DNA of 64,000 bases from CAXMQZ01 sp963719055 (GCA_963719055.1 CAVRAU010000014.1:62001-126000); one strand, 5' to 3'. Positions 27,329 to 36,786 are shown, numbered from the stretch's first letter. Numbers and translations: made by a program. The notes: generated by a model from the sequence alone, not told the origin.

Positions 27329-28541
27329 ATGAGCAGGATCCGTCAAGTCTCTCAACGCGAGATCATCCTTCTGCTGGGCATTGCCGTGGTGGGCATCGTC
27401 ACCATCGCCGTGGTCTTCGCGCAGGCAGAGTCACCGGATTGGAAGTACTACCAGAGTGAGTTCAAGGCGATCGTGGCCGAGAACCTGGGGGACGTGGATC
27501 CAGCATCCATACCCAGGGGGGTTCAGCAGATCTGGGCCGCAGACCTGGACCGGGTCGATCGATGTACGACCTGCCATCAAGGTGTGCTCTGGAGGGGGCT
27601 GGAAGACATCGAGCAGCCGTGGACCACTCATCCTGATCTCGAATTGTTCGCCGCCCATCCGATCGAGGAATACGGCTGCACGATTTGTCACGGCGGTCAG
27701 GGATTTGCGGTTTCGGAATACGACGGACATGGCTATGGCAAGCACTGGCAGGAGCCGCTTCTCGGTAGCGCCATCGCCTCGGAATACGATCCGGTCAATC
27801 CGCCCCCGCTGTTGGAGATCAACTGCAATTACTGCCATCGCTACGAGCGCTCGACCCCGGGTATGGACTACATCAACAGCGGCAAGAAGCTGGTCAGGGA
27901 CAAGGGGTGCAAGATCTGTCATGTCGTCAATGGACAGGGCGGACGGCTGGGTCCCGATCTCACCAGCGTGGGCGACAAGCATGCGGAAGAGTTCGATTTC
28001 TCCAACCTGGCCACGGACCAGAGTCTCGGTCTTCAACTGGCACATCAAGCACTTCAAGTCGCCCACGACCGTGGTACCCGCCAGCATCATGCCGGACCTG
28101 AATCTGCAGACGAAGGACGCATTGGCGCTATCCATGCTGGCGATGAGTTGGCGCGACAACAGCGATCTGCCCCGCGACTTCATCCCGGGCTACGAGCTGC
28201 GGGAAGAGCAAACTCCCGAAGAGATCGCCAAGCAGGAAAGGATGCAGGGTGGAGACGGTGCCTTCTTTGTCGAGCACAGCTGCTTTGTCTGCCACAGCAT
28301 CGAGGCGTTCGAGATCGAGTCGCCCACGAACAAGGGTCCTGATTTGTCTTGGGCCCCGGACGATGTGCGAACTCGCTTCAACAAGACGGTCGAGGAGTTC
28401 ATTTTCGCGCCCACCGGGACGATGAAGATCATCCTCGAGAGCCAGATCGTCCTCACCGACGAGGAGAAGTGGGAAGCGGTGGAGAAGATCATCAAGGCCT
28501 ACGACATTGTGAAAAACAGGGAGTCTGAAGAGGCCCCCTGA
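27329..28541 (+). CDS. Membrane-anchored pentaheme cytochrome c of the first Rieske/b complex (one frame break)
   Basis: About 403 residues. An N-terminal anchor (about residues 9-30) is followed by five CxxCH motifs: CTTCH (about 78), CTICH (about 117), CNYCH (about 167), CKICH (about 194) and CFVCH (about 320). The frame shifts near 28015 between FSNLAT and RVSVFNWHIKHFKSP; the rest, with PASIMPDLNL, is typical of mono-heme class I folds that use Met as a ligand. It takes the place of cytochrome c1/f and would pass electrons to NosZ or to soluble carriers. The nosZ start follows 32 bases later, suggesting one transcript. Confidence 0.85.
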
Positions 28542-28573
28542 TGTAAGGGAAATCCATGAAAGGAGAAGGCAAC

Positions 28574-30475
28574 ATGAAATCGTCGGGCAAACTTTTCGGA
28601 CTGGTCGCTGTCCTGATCGTCGTCGGGGCGCTGGTCCTGGCCACGAGCTGCGGCAAGCAGCCTCCGCGCCGCGGGGAAACAAGAGGTAGCGGCGGGTCAG
28701 ACGTGACGTCCGCGGCGTTGGCAACCTATGTGGCACCCGGAGATCTGGACGAGTACTACCTGTTCTATTCAGGTGGGCACGGTGGCCAGGTCTTCGTCGC
28801 CGGCATTCCCTCCATGCGGCATATCGCAACGATCCCGGTATTCACGCCCTATCCCGGCACCGGCTACGGTTTTGACGACGAGTCGAGGGAGATGTTGGGT
28901 GGCTACACCTGGGGCGACTCGCATCACCCGGCCTTCTCGGAGACCGGTGGCGAGTATGACGGCCGCTGGCTGTTCATCAATGACAATGCCCAGGGACGGA
29001 TTGCCAGGATCGATCTGCGCGACTTCAAAGTGAAGCAGATTCTAAAGGTGCCCAACGTCTCCGCGAATCACGGTAGCTCGTTTGCCTCTCCCAACACCGA
29101 GCAGGTGACGATGGCAACTCGAATGTCGGTGCCAATTCCCGCCGGTACCTATGCCGATGTCGACAAGTATCCCACCGAGTACAAGGGTGTGGTCGCCGGT
29201 GTCAAAAGTCGATCCGGAAGACGGCGAGATGACATTGGGCTGGCAGCTTCTGGCGCCGCCATTCAACTTCGACCTGGGCGATGCTGGAAAGGGCCCCAGC
29301 GAGGGCTGGTTCTTCTGGACTTGCTACAACTCGGAGCGCGAATTCATCGAGGGAGCCAAGCTCGAGGTCACTGCTTCACAGCGGGACAAGGACTACATCC
29401 TGATGGTCAACTGGAAGATGGCCCAAGCGGCCGCGGACGCGGGCAAGGGCAAGACGATCGGCGGTGTCCAGGTTCTGGACCCGGCGGATGTACCGGGAGC
29501 AGCGTTCTTCATGCCTCTGGCCAAGTCACCTCACGGCGTGGACGTGGCGCCCTCGGGCCAATGGATCATCGGTTCGGGCAAGCTGTCGCCCACAACCACG
29601 GTCTTCAACATGGAGAAGATACAGGCGGCCATCGATGCACAGGATTTCGAAGACACTATCGATGACATTCCAGTGCTGACCTACGCATCGGTTCGCGAGG
29701 CGGAGATCCCAGTGGGTCTTGGTCCCTTGCACACCCAGTTCGACGATCGCGGCAACGCCTATACGTCGCTGTTCGTGGAAAGTGCCGTGGCCAAATGGAA
29801 GCTGCCGCCCTACGACGACACCTCGGACATGAGTCAGTACGTTCTGGACAAGTTGCCGGTGTCCTACAACATCGGTCACCTGGTCACGGCCGAGGGCGAC
29901 TCGATCAATCCTGATGGCAATTACCTGGTAGCTCTCAACAAGCTCTCCAAGGGGCGTCACATCAGTGTCGGTCCGTCGATCCCCGAGTCGGCACAGTTGA
30001 TCGATATCAGCGGCGACAAGATGCGCCTCCTGTATGACGCCTTCACAGAGCCCGAGCCGCACTATGCGGTCACCATCAAGGCCGACAAGCTCGACCCCAT
30101 CGAGGTCTACAAGAAGGATGACCCCCAGTGGCCGAAGCACCCGAAGCCATCTGGACGGCGGAGGAAGCCAGGGTCGAGCGCAGTGGCAACAACGTCGAGG
30201 TCTGGATGCTGGCGGTGCGCTCGTTCTTTGCTCCCGATGTGATCCGGGTCAACAAGGGCGATAACGTCACCATTCATGTGACCAATATCGAGCAGACACG
30301 GGATGAGCTGCACGGTCTGGCCATCAACGAGTACGACATCAATCTCGTCATCGATCCGGGTGAGACCAAAACGGTGACATTCAAGGCCGAGAAGTCCGGA
30401 GTCTTCGCCTTCTATTGCACCAATTTCTGCAGCGCTCTTCACCAGGAGATGCAGGGCTACTTCCTGGTCAAGTAG
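28574..30475 (+). CDS. nosZ: Nitrous-oxide reductase, Sec/lipoprotein (clade II) type (frame broken twice)
   Basis: About 633 residues. Reduces N2O to N2 in the periplasm. The start is ATG 28574 after AAAGGAGAAGG. The signal ends in a lipobox (LATSC), not a Tat motif, consistent with clade II enzymes. CuZ-region histidines occur in SGGHGGQVF and GDSHHPAFSE, followed by SPHGVDV, PLHTQFD and GHLVTAEGD. A C-terminal cupredoxin carries the CuA site CTNFCSALHQEM (about residues 615-626). The frame breaks at the A-run 29204-29207 (one extra A) and near 30130 (one G missing between PQW and AEAPEA). Both look like homopolymer errors. It heads nosB, nosD, F, L and Y. Confidence 0.93.
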
Positions 30476-30482
30476 GAGAGAG

Positions 30483-31148
30483 ATGAAAGACGTTTTCCAC
30501 GATCTGACGGACAAGCTGGGTCACCCGCTGACCCTGCAGGGCAGGGTCTTCGTGCTGATTGCAGCTCTCTTGTTGCCGTTGTCGTTTGCGACACCGCTAT
30601 GGCACATGGACTTCTGGGCCCAGCAATACCCTGAAGGGTTGCAGCTGTTCATCTACAGTCACGCTCTGATCGGTGGCGACGATGGTAACGATCTCCAGGA
30701 GATCAATGTTCTCAATCATTACATCGGCATGAAGGAGCTCCGGCCCGAAGACTTCACGGAGCTCAAGTGGATCCCACTGGTCATGGGTCTGATCACTGTC
30801 CTGACACTGCGTTCAGTCTTTGTCGGCACGATGGGATCGGTTCTCGATGTGATGGTCCTATCGACCTACTTTGGGCTGTTTTCGATATGGAGCTTCTGGT
30901 ACAAGCTCAACGCCTACGGGTTCGATCTGGATCCCAAGGCGGCGGTCCAGGTAGAGCCGTTTACCCCCCCTGTGTTTGGTCACAAGATGGTCGGCCAATT
31001 CGAAGTCTGGTCGTATCCGTCAGCCGGGACCTGGCTGATGGTGGGTTTCGGCTTGATGTTGTCGCTTGGACTGGTGGTCTCCTGGAGACAGACCTTCAAA
31101 AAACCCGCGAGAAGCTCCTCGACGAGGAGCGTTCAGGAGGATTCATGA
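30483..31148 (+). CDS. nosB: NosB-like membrane protein of the clade II nos cluster
   Basis: A 221-residue membrane protein with about four to five helices (about residues 18-38, 100-118, 124-145 and 180-205), located directly after nosZ. Position, size and the segment HYIGMKELRPEDF match the integral membrane protein NosB, a conserved feature of clade II nos clusters. Its biochemical role is not established. The nosZ stop is 7 bases upstream with GGAGAG between, and the next gene overlaps by ATGA. Confidence 0.75.
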   Translation: MKDVFHDLTDKLGHPLTLQGRVFVLIAALLLPLSFATPLWHMDFWAQQYPEGLQLFIYSHALIGGDDGNDLQEINVLNHYIGMKELRPEDFTELKWIPLVMGLITVLTLRSVFVGTMGSVLDVMVLSTYFGLFSIWSFWYKLNAYGFDLDPKAAVQVEPFTPPVFGHKMVGQFEVWSYPSAGTWLMVGFGLMLSLGLVVSWRQTFKKPARSSSTRSVQEDS

Positions 31149-31657
31149 AACAGTTACTCTTTGGTGTCTGCGTGCTGGTCCTGACAGCCGGTTGTGGTGG
31201 AGCCGGCGAAGATATGGATGCGACGCAGGTTGCCGATGAACCCATGGGACCGGCGGTTCAGCTCGAGGTGACAGCGCCCGAGCCCATGCCGGTACCGGAG
31301 TACCAACAGCCGGCTTCGCCGGAAGACTGGGCGGCCATCGTCAACAACAAAGACAAGGAGATTGTCGAGGTCTTGAATATCATCAATCCGGTTGCGGCTT
31401 ACATCGTGGCGGGATTCGAACAATACGGTGACCGATTCAGCCCGACCTTGCGCGAGGAATGGGAAGACACACAGGTACAACTGACCAGCGCTCTGACGCT
31501 GTACGAAGACTGCAAGGTTCGTCGCGAGGCTGGCGAGCTCGACAAGCAGCTCTTCCTCGATATGGAGGAGGTCTGGCAGACGCTGGTGAAGACCGGTGTC
31601 GCCGGGGTGCGCACCAAGAGCATGGTCGACTCGGAGCTGGCGAACATCACGGGCTAG
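31145..31657 (+). CDS. Lipoprotein of unknown function in the nos operon
   Basis: A 170-residue protein with a lipoprotein signal ending in LTAGC (Cys about residue 17). A Pro/Glu-rich linker follows, then a predicted helical domain from about residue 55 (EDWAAIVNNKDKEIVEVLNI, VAAYIVAGFEQYGDRFS, LREEWEDTQVQLTSALTLYEDC). A single Cys lies in YEDCKVR; no heme or copper motif is seen. It overlaps nosB by ATGA and sits between nosB and nosD, so it is probably periplasmic and acts with NosZ maturation or electron delivery. I recognise no named family. Confidence 0.6.
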   Translation: MKQLLFGVCVLVLTAGCGGAGEDMDATQVADEPMGPAVQLEVTAPEPMPVPEYQQPASPEDWAAIVNNKDKEIVEVLNIINPVAAYIVAGFEQYGDRFSPTLREEWEDTQVQLTSALTLYEDCKVRREAGELDKQLFLDMEEVWQTLVKTGVAGVRTKSMVDSELANITG

Positions 31658-33027
31658 AGCCGCAAGCCCGGAGCCTCGTTCTCTTTCTACTTCTTCTGGT
31701 TTCCCTTCTTTCTGGCCGGACCCATGCGGAGACGCATCGGGTCCGCGCCGGAGAGGCCATAGGCCCCATCCTGGCGGCAGCCGTCGCGGGCGACACAGTT
31801 GTGCTCGCGCCGGGAGAGTACTTCGAGAATCTCGTGATCGAGGTGCCGGTGACCTTGACGGGCGAGGGCAGGCCTCATCTTCGAGGTGGCTACGAGGGCA
31901 GTGTGGTGCATGTCAAAGCGCCCGGCACGGTGATTCGCGGCCTGCGAATCAGCGAGGCCGGGACCAATCTCATGCAGGACATGGCCGGAGTTCTGGTCGA
32001 GGCCGACGACGTCACCCTGGAAGACAACGAGATCCGCGAGCCCCTACACGGCATCTATGTCAAGGGCGGCAGTCGGATCCTGATTGCAGGGAATCGTATC
32101 GAGGGCCGCGGCGATCTGATCGAAGAAGACCGTGGCAACGGGATTCACATCTGGAACAGTCGCGACAATCGAATCGAGAACAACGAGATCCTCACCTCCC
32201 GGGATGGTATCTACTTCTCCTTTGCCGATACGACGTCGGTGACGGGCAATCACATCCATCACGTTCGCTACGGTCTCCACTACATGTACTCCAATCACAA
32301 CGTCTTCGAGGACAACCTCTTCGAGCGCAGCGTGGCGGGGGCCGCCTTGATGTATTCGACGGACATTCGCTTTCTGCGGAATGTCTTTGCGCGCTGCCGC
32401 GGATTCAGTTCCTATGGGCTTCTCTATCAGTCGATGGAAGAGACGTTGTCCGAGCACAACCTGATCCTGGACAACAGCCGAGGTGTCTTCATCAACAACA
32501 GTTCCAGCAGCACCTTGCGTTTCAACGATCTCGTGGACAACGATCTGGCCGTACAGTTGAACGGCGACGGCATTGGCAATGTGATGTCGGGCAACAACTT
32601 CGTCCACAACCTCAGTGATCTGTTGCTGGATGTGGGGTCGGTGGACATCGAATGGACCGACAGCCAGGGGGGTAACTACTGGTCCGGAAACAGGGGGTTC
32701 GATCTGGATGGGGACGGCATCGGCGATCGGCCCTACACGATCCAGAATGTGTTTCAGGTTCTCGAGAACGATTACCCCGAGGTGCGTTTCTACCTCTTCA
32801 GTCTGGCCGCCCAGATCCTGGAGATGGCGGAGAGGACCCTGCCGATCCTGGCCCTGGGACGGGCCCGGGATGATGCGCCTCTCATGCGGCCGATACCCAA
32901 TCCCGAGGTTCCCTGGTCTCGAGCCCAGGCGGGCTATAGTCAGGCAAGCTGGACGGCTGCCCTGGTCTATCTGATGTGCATGACCCTGCCGATGTTGTGG
33001 CTTTGGCGCCGAGGCCGTCAGCAGTGA
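31654..33027 (+). CDS. nosD: Periplasmic copper-processing protein NosD
   Basis: A right-handed beta-helix (CASH/PbH1 repeats) of about 455 residues, built from recurring N-x-I/V-x-x-N units such as LEDNEIREPLHGIYVKGGS and IENNEILTSRDGIYFSFAD. A hydrophobic signal ends around GRTHA before ETHRV, and a C-terminal helix precedes a basic tail. NosD works with the NosFY ABC transporter in assembling the CuZ site. The start is uncertain: no ATG, GTG or TTG lies in frame between the upstream gene's interior (ATG 31459) and the signal peptide. The given start is only the first plausible boundary, and a lost or inserted base near 31654-31680 is possible. Confidence 0.85.
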   Translation, partial: LEPQARSLVLFLLLLVSLLSGRTHAETHRVRAGEAIGPILAAAVAGDTVVLAPGEYFENLVIEVPVTLTGEGRPHLRGGYEGSVVHVKAPGTVIRGLRISEAGTNLMQDMAGVLVEADDVTLEDNEIREPLHGIYVKGGSRILIAGNRIEGRGDLIEEDRGNGIHIWNSRDNRIENNEILTSRDGIYFSFADTTSVTGNHIHHVRYGLHYMYSNHNVFEDNLFERSVAGAALMYSTDIRFLRNVFARCRGFSSYGLLYQSMEETLSEHNLILDNSRGVFINNSSSSTLRFNDLVDNDLAVQLNGDGIGNVMSGNNFVHNLSDLLLDVGSVDIEWTDSQGGNYWSGNRGFDLDGDGIGDRPYTIQNVFQVLENDYPEVRFYLFSLAAQILEMAERTLPILALGRARDDAPLMRPIPNPEVPWSRAQAGYSQASWTAALVYLMCMTLPMLWLWRRGRQQ

Positions 33028-33045
33028 TCTGCTGACCATGAATCG

Positions 33046-33972
33046 ATGACAGAGACAGCGCCCATCGTGCGCCTCGAGGGATTCGAGAAGTGGTACGGCG
33101 AAGTTCACGCCGTGAAGGAGGTGGATCTCGAGATTCATCCGGGGGAGGCATTCGTCCTGCTGGGCTCCAACGGCAGCGGCAAGTCGACGATTTTGCGAGC
33201 CCTCGCCGGGTTGCATGCACCGTCAGCCGGTCGCGTCCTGGTCGAGGGTCTGGATGTCGCCGACTCGCCGGTGGCGGCGAAGAGGATCTTGGCCTATCTA
33301 CCCCAGAGAATCGATTTTCCACCTTTGCTCACAGGGAGGGAGATTCTGAGGTTCTACGCGGGTCTCAAGGGAGTCGAGGCGAGCCGGGTCGTGGCAGCGT
33401 TGGAGTTCATCGATCTGCTCGAGGATGCAGATCGTCCGACCGGCGGATACTCGGGCGGCATGTTGCAGCGTCTGGCTCTGGGAATCACCTATTTGAAGGA
33501 CGTTCCACTGCTTCTCCTGGACGAGCCGACCTTGAACCTGGATCCGACAGGGATTCGGCGGTTTCGGGAGTGGATTCACGAGGTGCGGGATCGCGGGGTG
33601 ACCGTGGTCTTCACGTCGCACATTCTGCAGGAGTCTCTGAGAATGGCCGACCGTGTCGGGGTCATGAGCCAGGGCAAGCTGGTCAAGACCCTGGAAGTGG
33701 GTGGCTTTCGCGAGCGAGTGGTTTCGGCGACCTCTGTGCGGGTCGTGGCGGATCGGCTGACCGATGCCATGATCGAGGCCGCGCACAGGGCAGGAGCCTC
33801 CGAGGACACTCGAGACGGGAGGAGCTACTCTTTCAAGGCCCCCCCGGAGAGGCGGCAGAAAGTGATTCGCGCCATGGAGGATGCGGGGGGCCTCGTCGAA
33901 GAGCTCCACACCGAGCCTCCAGACTGGGAGTCTCTGGTGGAGATTCTGTCGGATATCGGGGCGGGCGCATGA
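33046..33972 (+). CDS. nosF: NosF, ATPase of the Nos copper/sulfur ABC transporter
   Basis: A 308-residue ABC ATPase. Walker A is GSNGSGKST (about residues 37-45), the signature is YSGGM, Walker B is LLLLDEPTLNLDP, and the switch His is in FTSHILQ. A roughly 85-residue C-terminal extension is typical of ABC-2 type ATPases. NosF energises NosY to support CuZ-site assembly through NosD. The nosL start overlaps its stop by 4 bases. Confidence 0.9.
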   Translation: MTETAPIVRLEGFEKWYGEVHAVKEVDLEIHPGEAFVLLGSNGSGKSTILRALAGLHAPSAGRVLVEGLDVADSPVAAKRILAYLPQRIDFPPLLTGREILRFYAGLKGVEASRVVAALEFIDLLEDADRPTGGYSGGMLQRLALGITYLKDVPLLLLDEPTLNLDPTGIRRFREWIHEVRDRGVTVVFTSHILQESLRMADRVGVMSQGKLVKTLEVGGFRERVVSATSVRVVADRLTDAMIEAAHRAGASEDTRDGRSYSFKAPPERRQKVIRAMEDAGGLVEELHTEPPDWESLVEILSDIGAGA

Positions 33973-34727
33973 AGATCGGTGGATTCGTGTCCCCCTTGTT
34001 CATCGGTTTGCTGCTTGCCGCTGTAAGCAGTGGCTGTGCACCGGGAAGTGAGCCTGAGATCGCCGTCGGCATGGATGGCTGCGCCTCTTGCGGCATGGTG
34101 ATCCCCGAAGCCAACCAGGCATGTGCTTTCAGAGTGGACAGGGATTTCCACTCCTTCTGCTCCTCGGGCTGCCTGGTCAAGGAGTTCGAAGCTCGTCGAC
34201 AGGCAGACATGCCGCCTCCCGATGCTCTGTTCTTCGCTGACTATGAGACCGGCGCCCTGGTGCGCGAGAACGTCGCGATCTTTCTGCTCACCAATCGGAT
34301 GCCCAACGTCATGAAGTGGGGCATTCTGAATTTCGCGGATCGTGAGCGGGCAAGCGCCTTTCAGGAAGCTGGCGAGTTGATGGTGGACTGGGCCGGTCTG
34401 CGAACTTTGCGAGGTGAGGTCGATCGTGTTCTCGAGGTGGTTCTCACTCCCTCGGGGCTGGTGCCGGAAGTCCTGGAGCTCCAGAAGGGGCAGTTGGTGG
34501 AGTGGACCTTTCGCGGCCAGGATCTTGTCGAGGACATCACGGTCGCTCTGCGTGGCTACGAGGAACTGGGCGAGATCGTGATCCCGGCTTCCGGAGCCGC
34601 GGTGACGACTCGGCTGCTGACCGAGAGACCCGGAGAGGGCTTTCCTCTTGTCCGGGTCGATAGTGGGGAGGTTGTGGGTCAACTGCGAGTTCGTGGTGCT
34701 CATACCGCCGATGAGGCCGCGCCATGA
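33969..34727 (+). CDS. nosL: NosL copper chaperone lipoprotein with C-terminal cupredoxin-like extension
   Basis: A 252-residue protein. The signal has a lipobox VSSGC (Cys about residue 23), then the NosL domain with the conserved MDGCASCGMVI and CSSGCLVKEF segments and Met/Cys copper ligands. NosL delivers Cu(I) for NosZ. Beyond about residue 150 there is an added domain of about 100 residues (LVPEVLELQKGQLVEWTFRG, then EIVIPASGAAVT) whose pattern resembles cupredoxin_1 beta-sandwiches, although the usual His-Cys-His-Met ligands are not seen. NosL is normally shorter. ATGA couplings join it to nosF and nosY. Confidence 0.85.
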   Translation: MKIGGFVSPLFIGLLLAAVSSGCAPGSEPEIAVGMDGCASCGMVIPEANQACAFRVDRDFHSFCSSGCLVKEFEARRQADMPPPDALFFADYETGALVRENVAIFLLTNRMPNVMKWGILNFADRERASAFQEAGELMVDWAGLRTLRGEVDRVLEVVLTPSGLVPEVLELQKGQLVEWTFRGQDLVEDITVALRGYEELGEIVIPASGAAVTTRLLTERPGEGFPLVRVDSGEVVGQLRVRGAHTADEAAP

Positions 34728-35551
34728 AGCACCCGGTCTGGTGGATCGCCTGGCAGGAGTTCACACTCAACCGCCGCAATCGATGGGTGGTGTCTTTTGC
34801 CGCTCTGTATGCCGTCTTGACCATTCTGGTCTCGATCTTTGGCATGGTGACTTCCGGATACGCCGGCTTTCAGGACTTCGTGCGTACTGCCGTCAGCGTC
34901 GTCAACCTCTCGGGATTCGTTGTACCGCTCTTCGCCTTGCTGCTCGGAGTGTTCAGCTTTCTGGCTCAGCGAGAGTATCTGGAGCTGATGGTGACCCAGC
35001 CGGTTTCGCGCGGACAGATCGTCCTGGGCAAGTACCTGGGACTGCTGCTGACCGTGCTCGGCGCGACGATCCTGGGTCTGGGGATTCCAGGCGTCGTGAT
35101 CTCCCTGTCGGTGGGGATGCAGGGGGCGCTGGAGTACGGTCTGGTGTGCCTCTTGGCGTTGGGGCTCTCGGTGATCTTCACCGGCCTGGCGGTGTTGATC
35201 GCCATCTCGTGTGACCGCCAGCAAATCGCCATGGGTGTGTCGGTGGGTATCTGGATCTTTTTCGAAGTGATCTATGGCCTCATCATGTTGGGCACGACGT
35301 TGTATTTCTCGCGCGCGACCCTGAAGGTGTTGCTCATCGCGGGCCTGGTCGGCAACCCCATCGATTTGACCCGAGTCCTGTCGCTGCTGGCGGTGGGTGG
35401 GCCGGAGTTCTTTGGACCTGCTGGCGTGACGTTGATCAAGCTGACCGGATCGCCGACGCTGGCCGGTCTGTTCGGGGTGGCCGCACTCTTGATCTGGATC
35501 GTGGTGCCGGTGCTGTTGGCGATGCGGATCTTCAGACGACAGAGCCTCTGA
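34724..35551 (+). CDS. nosY: NosY, ABC-2 type permease
   Basis: A 275-residue membrane protein with six predicted helices. Characteristic stretches are VVNLSGFVVPLFALLLGVFSF, EYLELMVTQPVSRGQIVLGK and GLAVLIAISCDRQQIAMG. It is the membrane partner of NosF and lies directly after nosL with a 4-base overlap. It completes the nosDFLY assembly set; nosR and nosX are absent, as is usual in clade II clusters. Confidence 0.88.
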   Translation: MKHPVWWIAWQEFTLNRRNRWVVSFAALYAVLTILVSIFGMVTSGYAGFQDFVRTAVSVVNLSGFVVPLFALLLGVFSFLAQREYLELMVTQPVSRGQIVLGKYLGLLLTVLGATILGLGIPGVVISLSVGMQGALEYGLVCLLALGLSVIFTGLAVLIAISCDRQQIAMGVSVGIWIFFEVIYGLIMLGTTLYFSRATLKVLLIAGLVGNPIDLTRVLSLLAVGGPEFFGPAGVTLIKLTGSPTLAGLFGVAALLIWIVVPVLLAMRIFRRQSL

Positions 35552-35580
35552 TTCGCAATCAGGCTAAAGTAGGCCGCACT

Positions 35581-35964
35581 ATGACAAGAAATCTACTCTT
35601 GCGAAGCTTGTTCGCTCTGTCGGTCCTCGGGCTACTGGCGCTCGTTTCCGTGATGGCCTGTGGTGGTGGAGGTGCCGGAGTCGGTGGCGAAGCCGCAACT
35701 GGCCAGAGGCTCTACGGATCGAACTGTGCCCTGTGTCATGGACAGGGCGGCGTCGGGAAGCCCGCTCTGGGCAAGGACCTGCGGGGCAACGAGTTCATCG
35801 GTGGAATGACCGACGATCAGCTGGTGGCGTTCCTCAAGGAAGGACGCCGGGCGGATCACCCTCTGAATGAGAAAGGCGTGGACATGCCGCCCAAGGGTGG
35901 CAATCCCGGCCTGTCCGATGACGATCTGCTGCAGATCGTCGCCTACCTGCGGAGCCTGAGCTGA
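35581..35964 (+). CDS. Small lipoprotein cytochrome c of the nos cluster
   Basis: A 127-residue class I cytochrome c. The signal ends in a lipobox-like VMAC, and CALCH is at about residues 54-58 with the Met ligand in VDMPPKGGNPGL. Small c-type cytochromes are recurrent members of clade II nos clusters and probably donate electrons to the NosZ CuA site. It starts 29 bases after nosY and overlaps the downstream methyltransferase frame by about 4 bases. Confidence 0.85.
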   Translation: MTRNLLLRSLFALSVLGLLALVSVMACGGGGAGVGGEAATGQRLYGSNCALCHGQGGVGKPALGKDLRGNEFIGGMTDDQLVAFLKEGRRADHPLNEKGVDMPPKGGNPGLSDDDLLQIVAYLRSLS

Positions 35965-36725
35965 CCGAGCGGCCGGACAAGTATTCGCGTCTGGAATATC
36001 GCCGCCTCATCGCTTGGCCGCAGCGTCTGCAGCGCGAAGCCACGATGCTCGAGGAGATTCTGGGCAGTGGTCCATCCCGACGGGTTCTGGATCTGGGTTG
36101 CGGCACGGGTGAGCACTCCCGTTTTCTCGCCAGCCAAGGGTATGAGGTCGTCGGTGTCGATGCCTCCGCATCCATGATCGCCAGCGCTCGTCAAGAGCCC
36201 GTGCCCGCGGGTCTGAGTTTTGTCGAGGGAGACGTGTGCCAGATCGCCGACATCGTCGAAGGTAGGTTTGGCGGTGCCATCTGTCTTGGCAATACCCTGC
36301 CTCATATCCAGCAGCCCGCCGCGCTGCGGGACATGCTCACGGGACTGCGACGGCGATTGCTGGACGGGGCGCCTCTGCTGATTCAGCTCCTCAACTACGA
36401 GCGCATCTTCCAACGCCAGGAGAGGTACCTGCCGCTCAATTTCCGATCGGACGGTGAAGAGGACATCGTCTTTCTCCGTCTGATGGAGCTTCAGGACGAT
36501 GGGCAGGTCCTCTTCTTCCCGAGCACCCTGAGGCTGGTTCCAGGAGGGGATCCACCGCTCGAGGTCAAGGCCTCCAAGGAGGTCCGTTTGCGCGGTTGGC
36601 GTGCAGACGAGCTGGAGACCGCTCTGGAAGAGGCGGACTTCGGTGAGATTCAAAGGCGTGGAAACTTCAGCGGTGCGGCCTTCGATTCGCTGGATTCGAG
36701 GGATCTGGTTCTGGTCGCCAGGTGA
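35961..36725 (+). CDS. Class I SAM-dependent methyltransferase
   Basis: A protein of about 254 residues (or 226 from ATG 36045). Motif I is VLDLGCGTGEHSRFLA, followed by VVGVDAS (motif II) and the acidic loop EGDVCQI, so it binds S-adenosylmethionine. The stretch YSRLEYRRLIAWPQRLQRE upstream of ATG 36045 looks conserved in this family and favours a start at CTG 35961, overlapping the cytochrome stop; this is not certain. The substrate is unknown. It marks the end of the first respiratory block. Confidence 0.72.
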   Translation: MTERPDKYSRLEYRRLIAWPQRLQREATMLEEILGSGPSRRVLDLGCGTGEHSRFLASQGYEVVGVDASASMIASARQEPVPAGLSFVEGDVCQIADIVEGRFGGAICLGNTLPHIQQPAALRDMLTGLRRRLLDGAPLLIQLLNYERIFQRQERYLPLNFRSDGEEDIVFLRLMELQDDGQVLFFPSTLRLVPGGDPPLEVKASKEVRLRGWRADELETALEEADFGEIQRRGNFSGAAFDSLDSRDLVLVAR

Positions 36726-36757
36726 GCCTGTCTGGGGCCGCGGGGACGCGCCCAGAC

Positions 36758-36786
36758 TTGACAGGTCTCCTGCCATCGACTAGAAA
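36758..36786 (+). promoter_or_regulatory. Sigma70-type promoter of the second Rieske/b operon
   Basis: TTGACA at 36758-36763, a 17-base spacer and TAGAAA at 36781-36786, about 70 bases upstream of the Rieske start at 36858. It would drive the operon ending at the hairpin 43042-43067. Confidence 0.6.

Noticed and set aside
31596..32618. 340-residue frame inside nosD
   Set aside because: Arg/Ser/Gln-rich text in an alternate frame of the repetitive beta-helix gene; repeats in the DNA create it.
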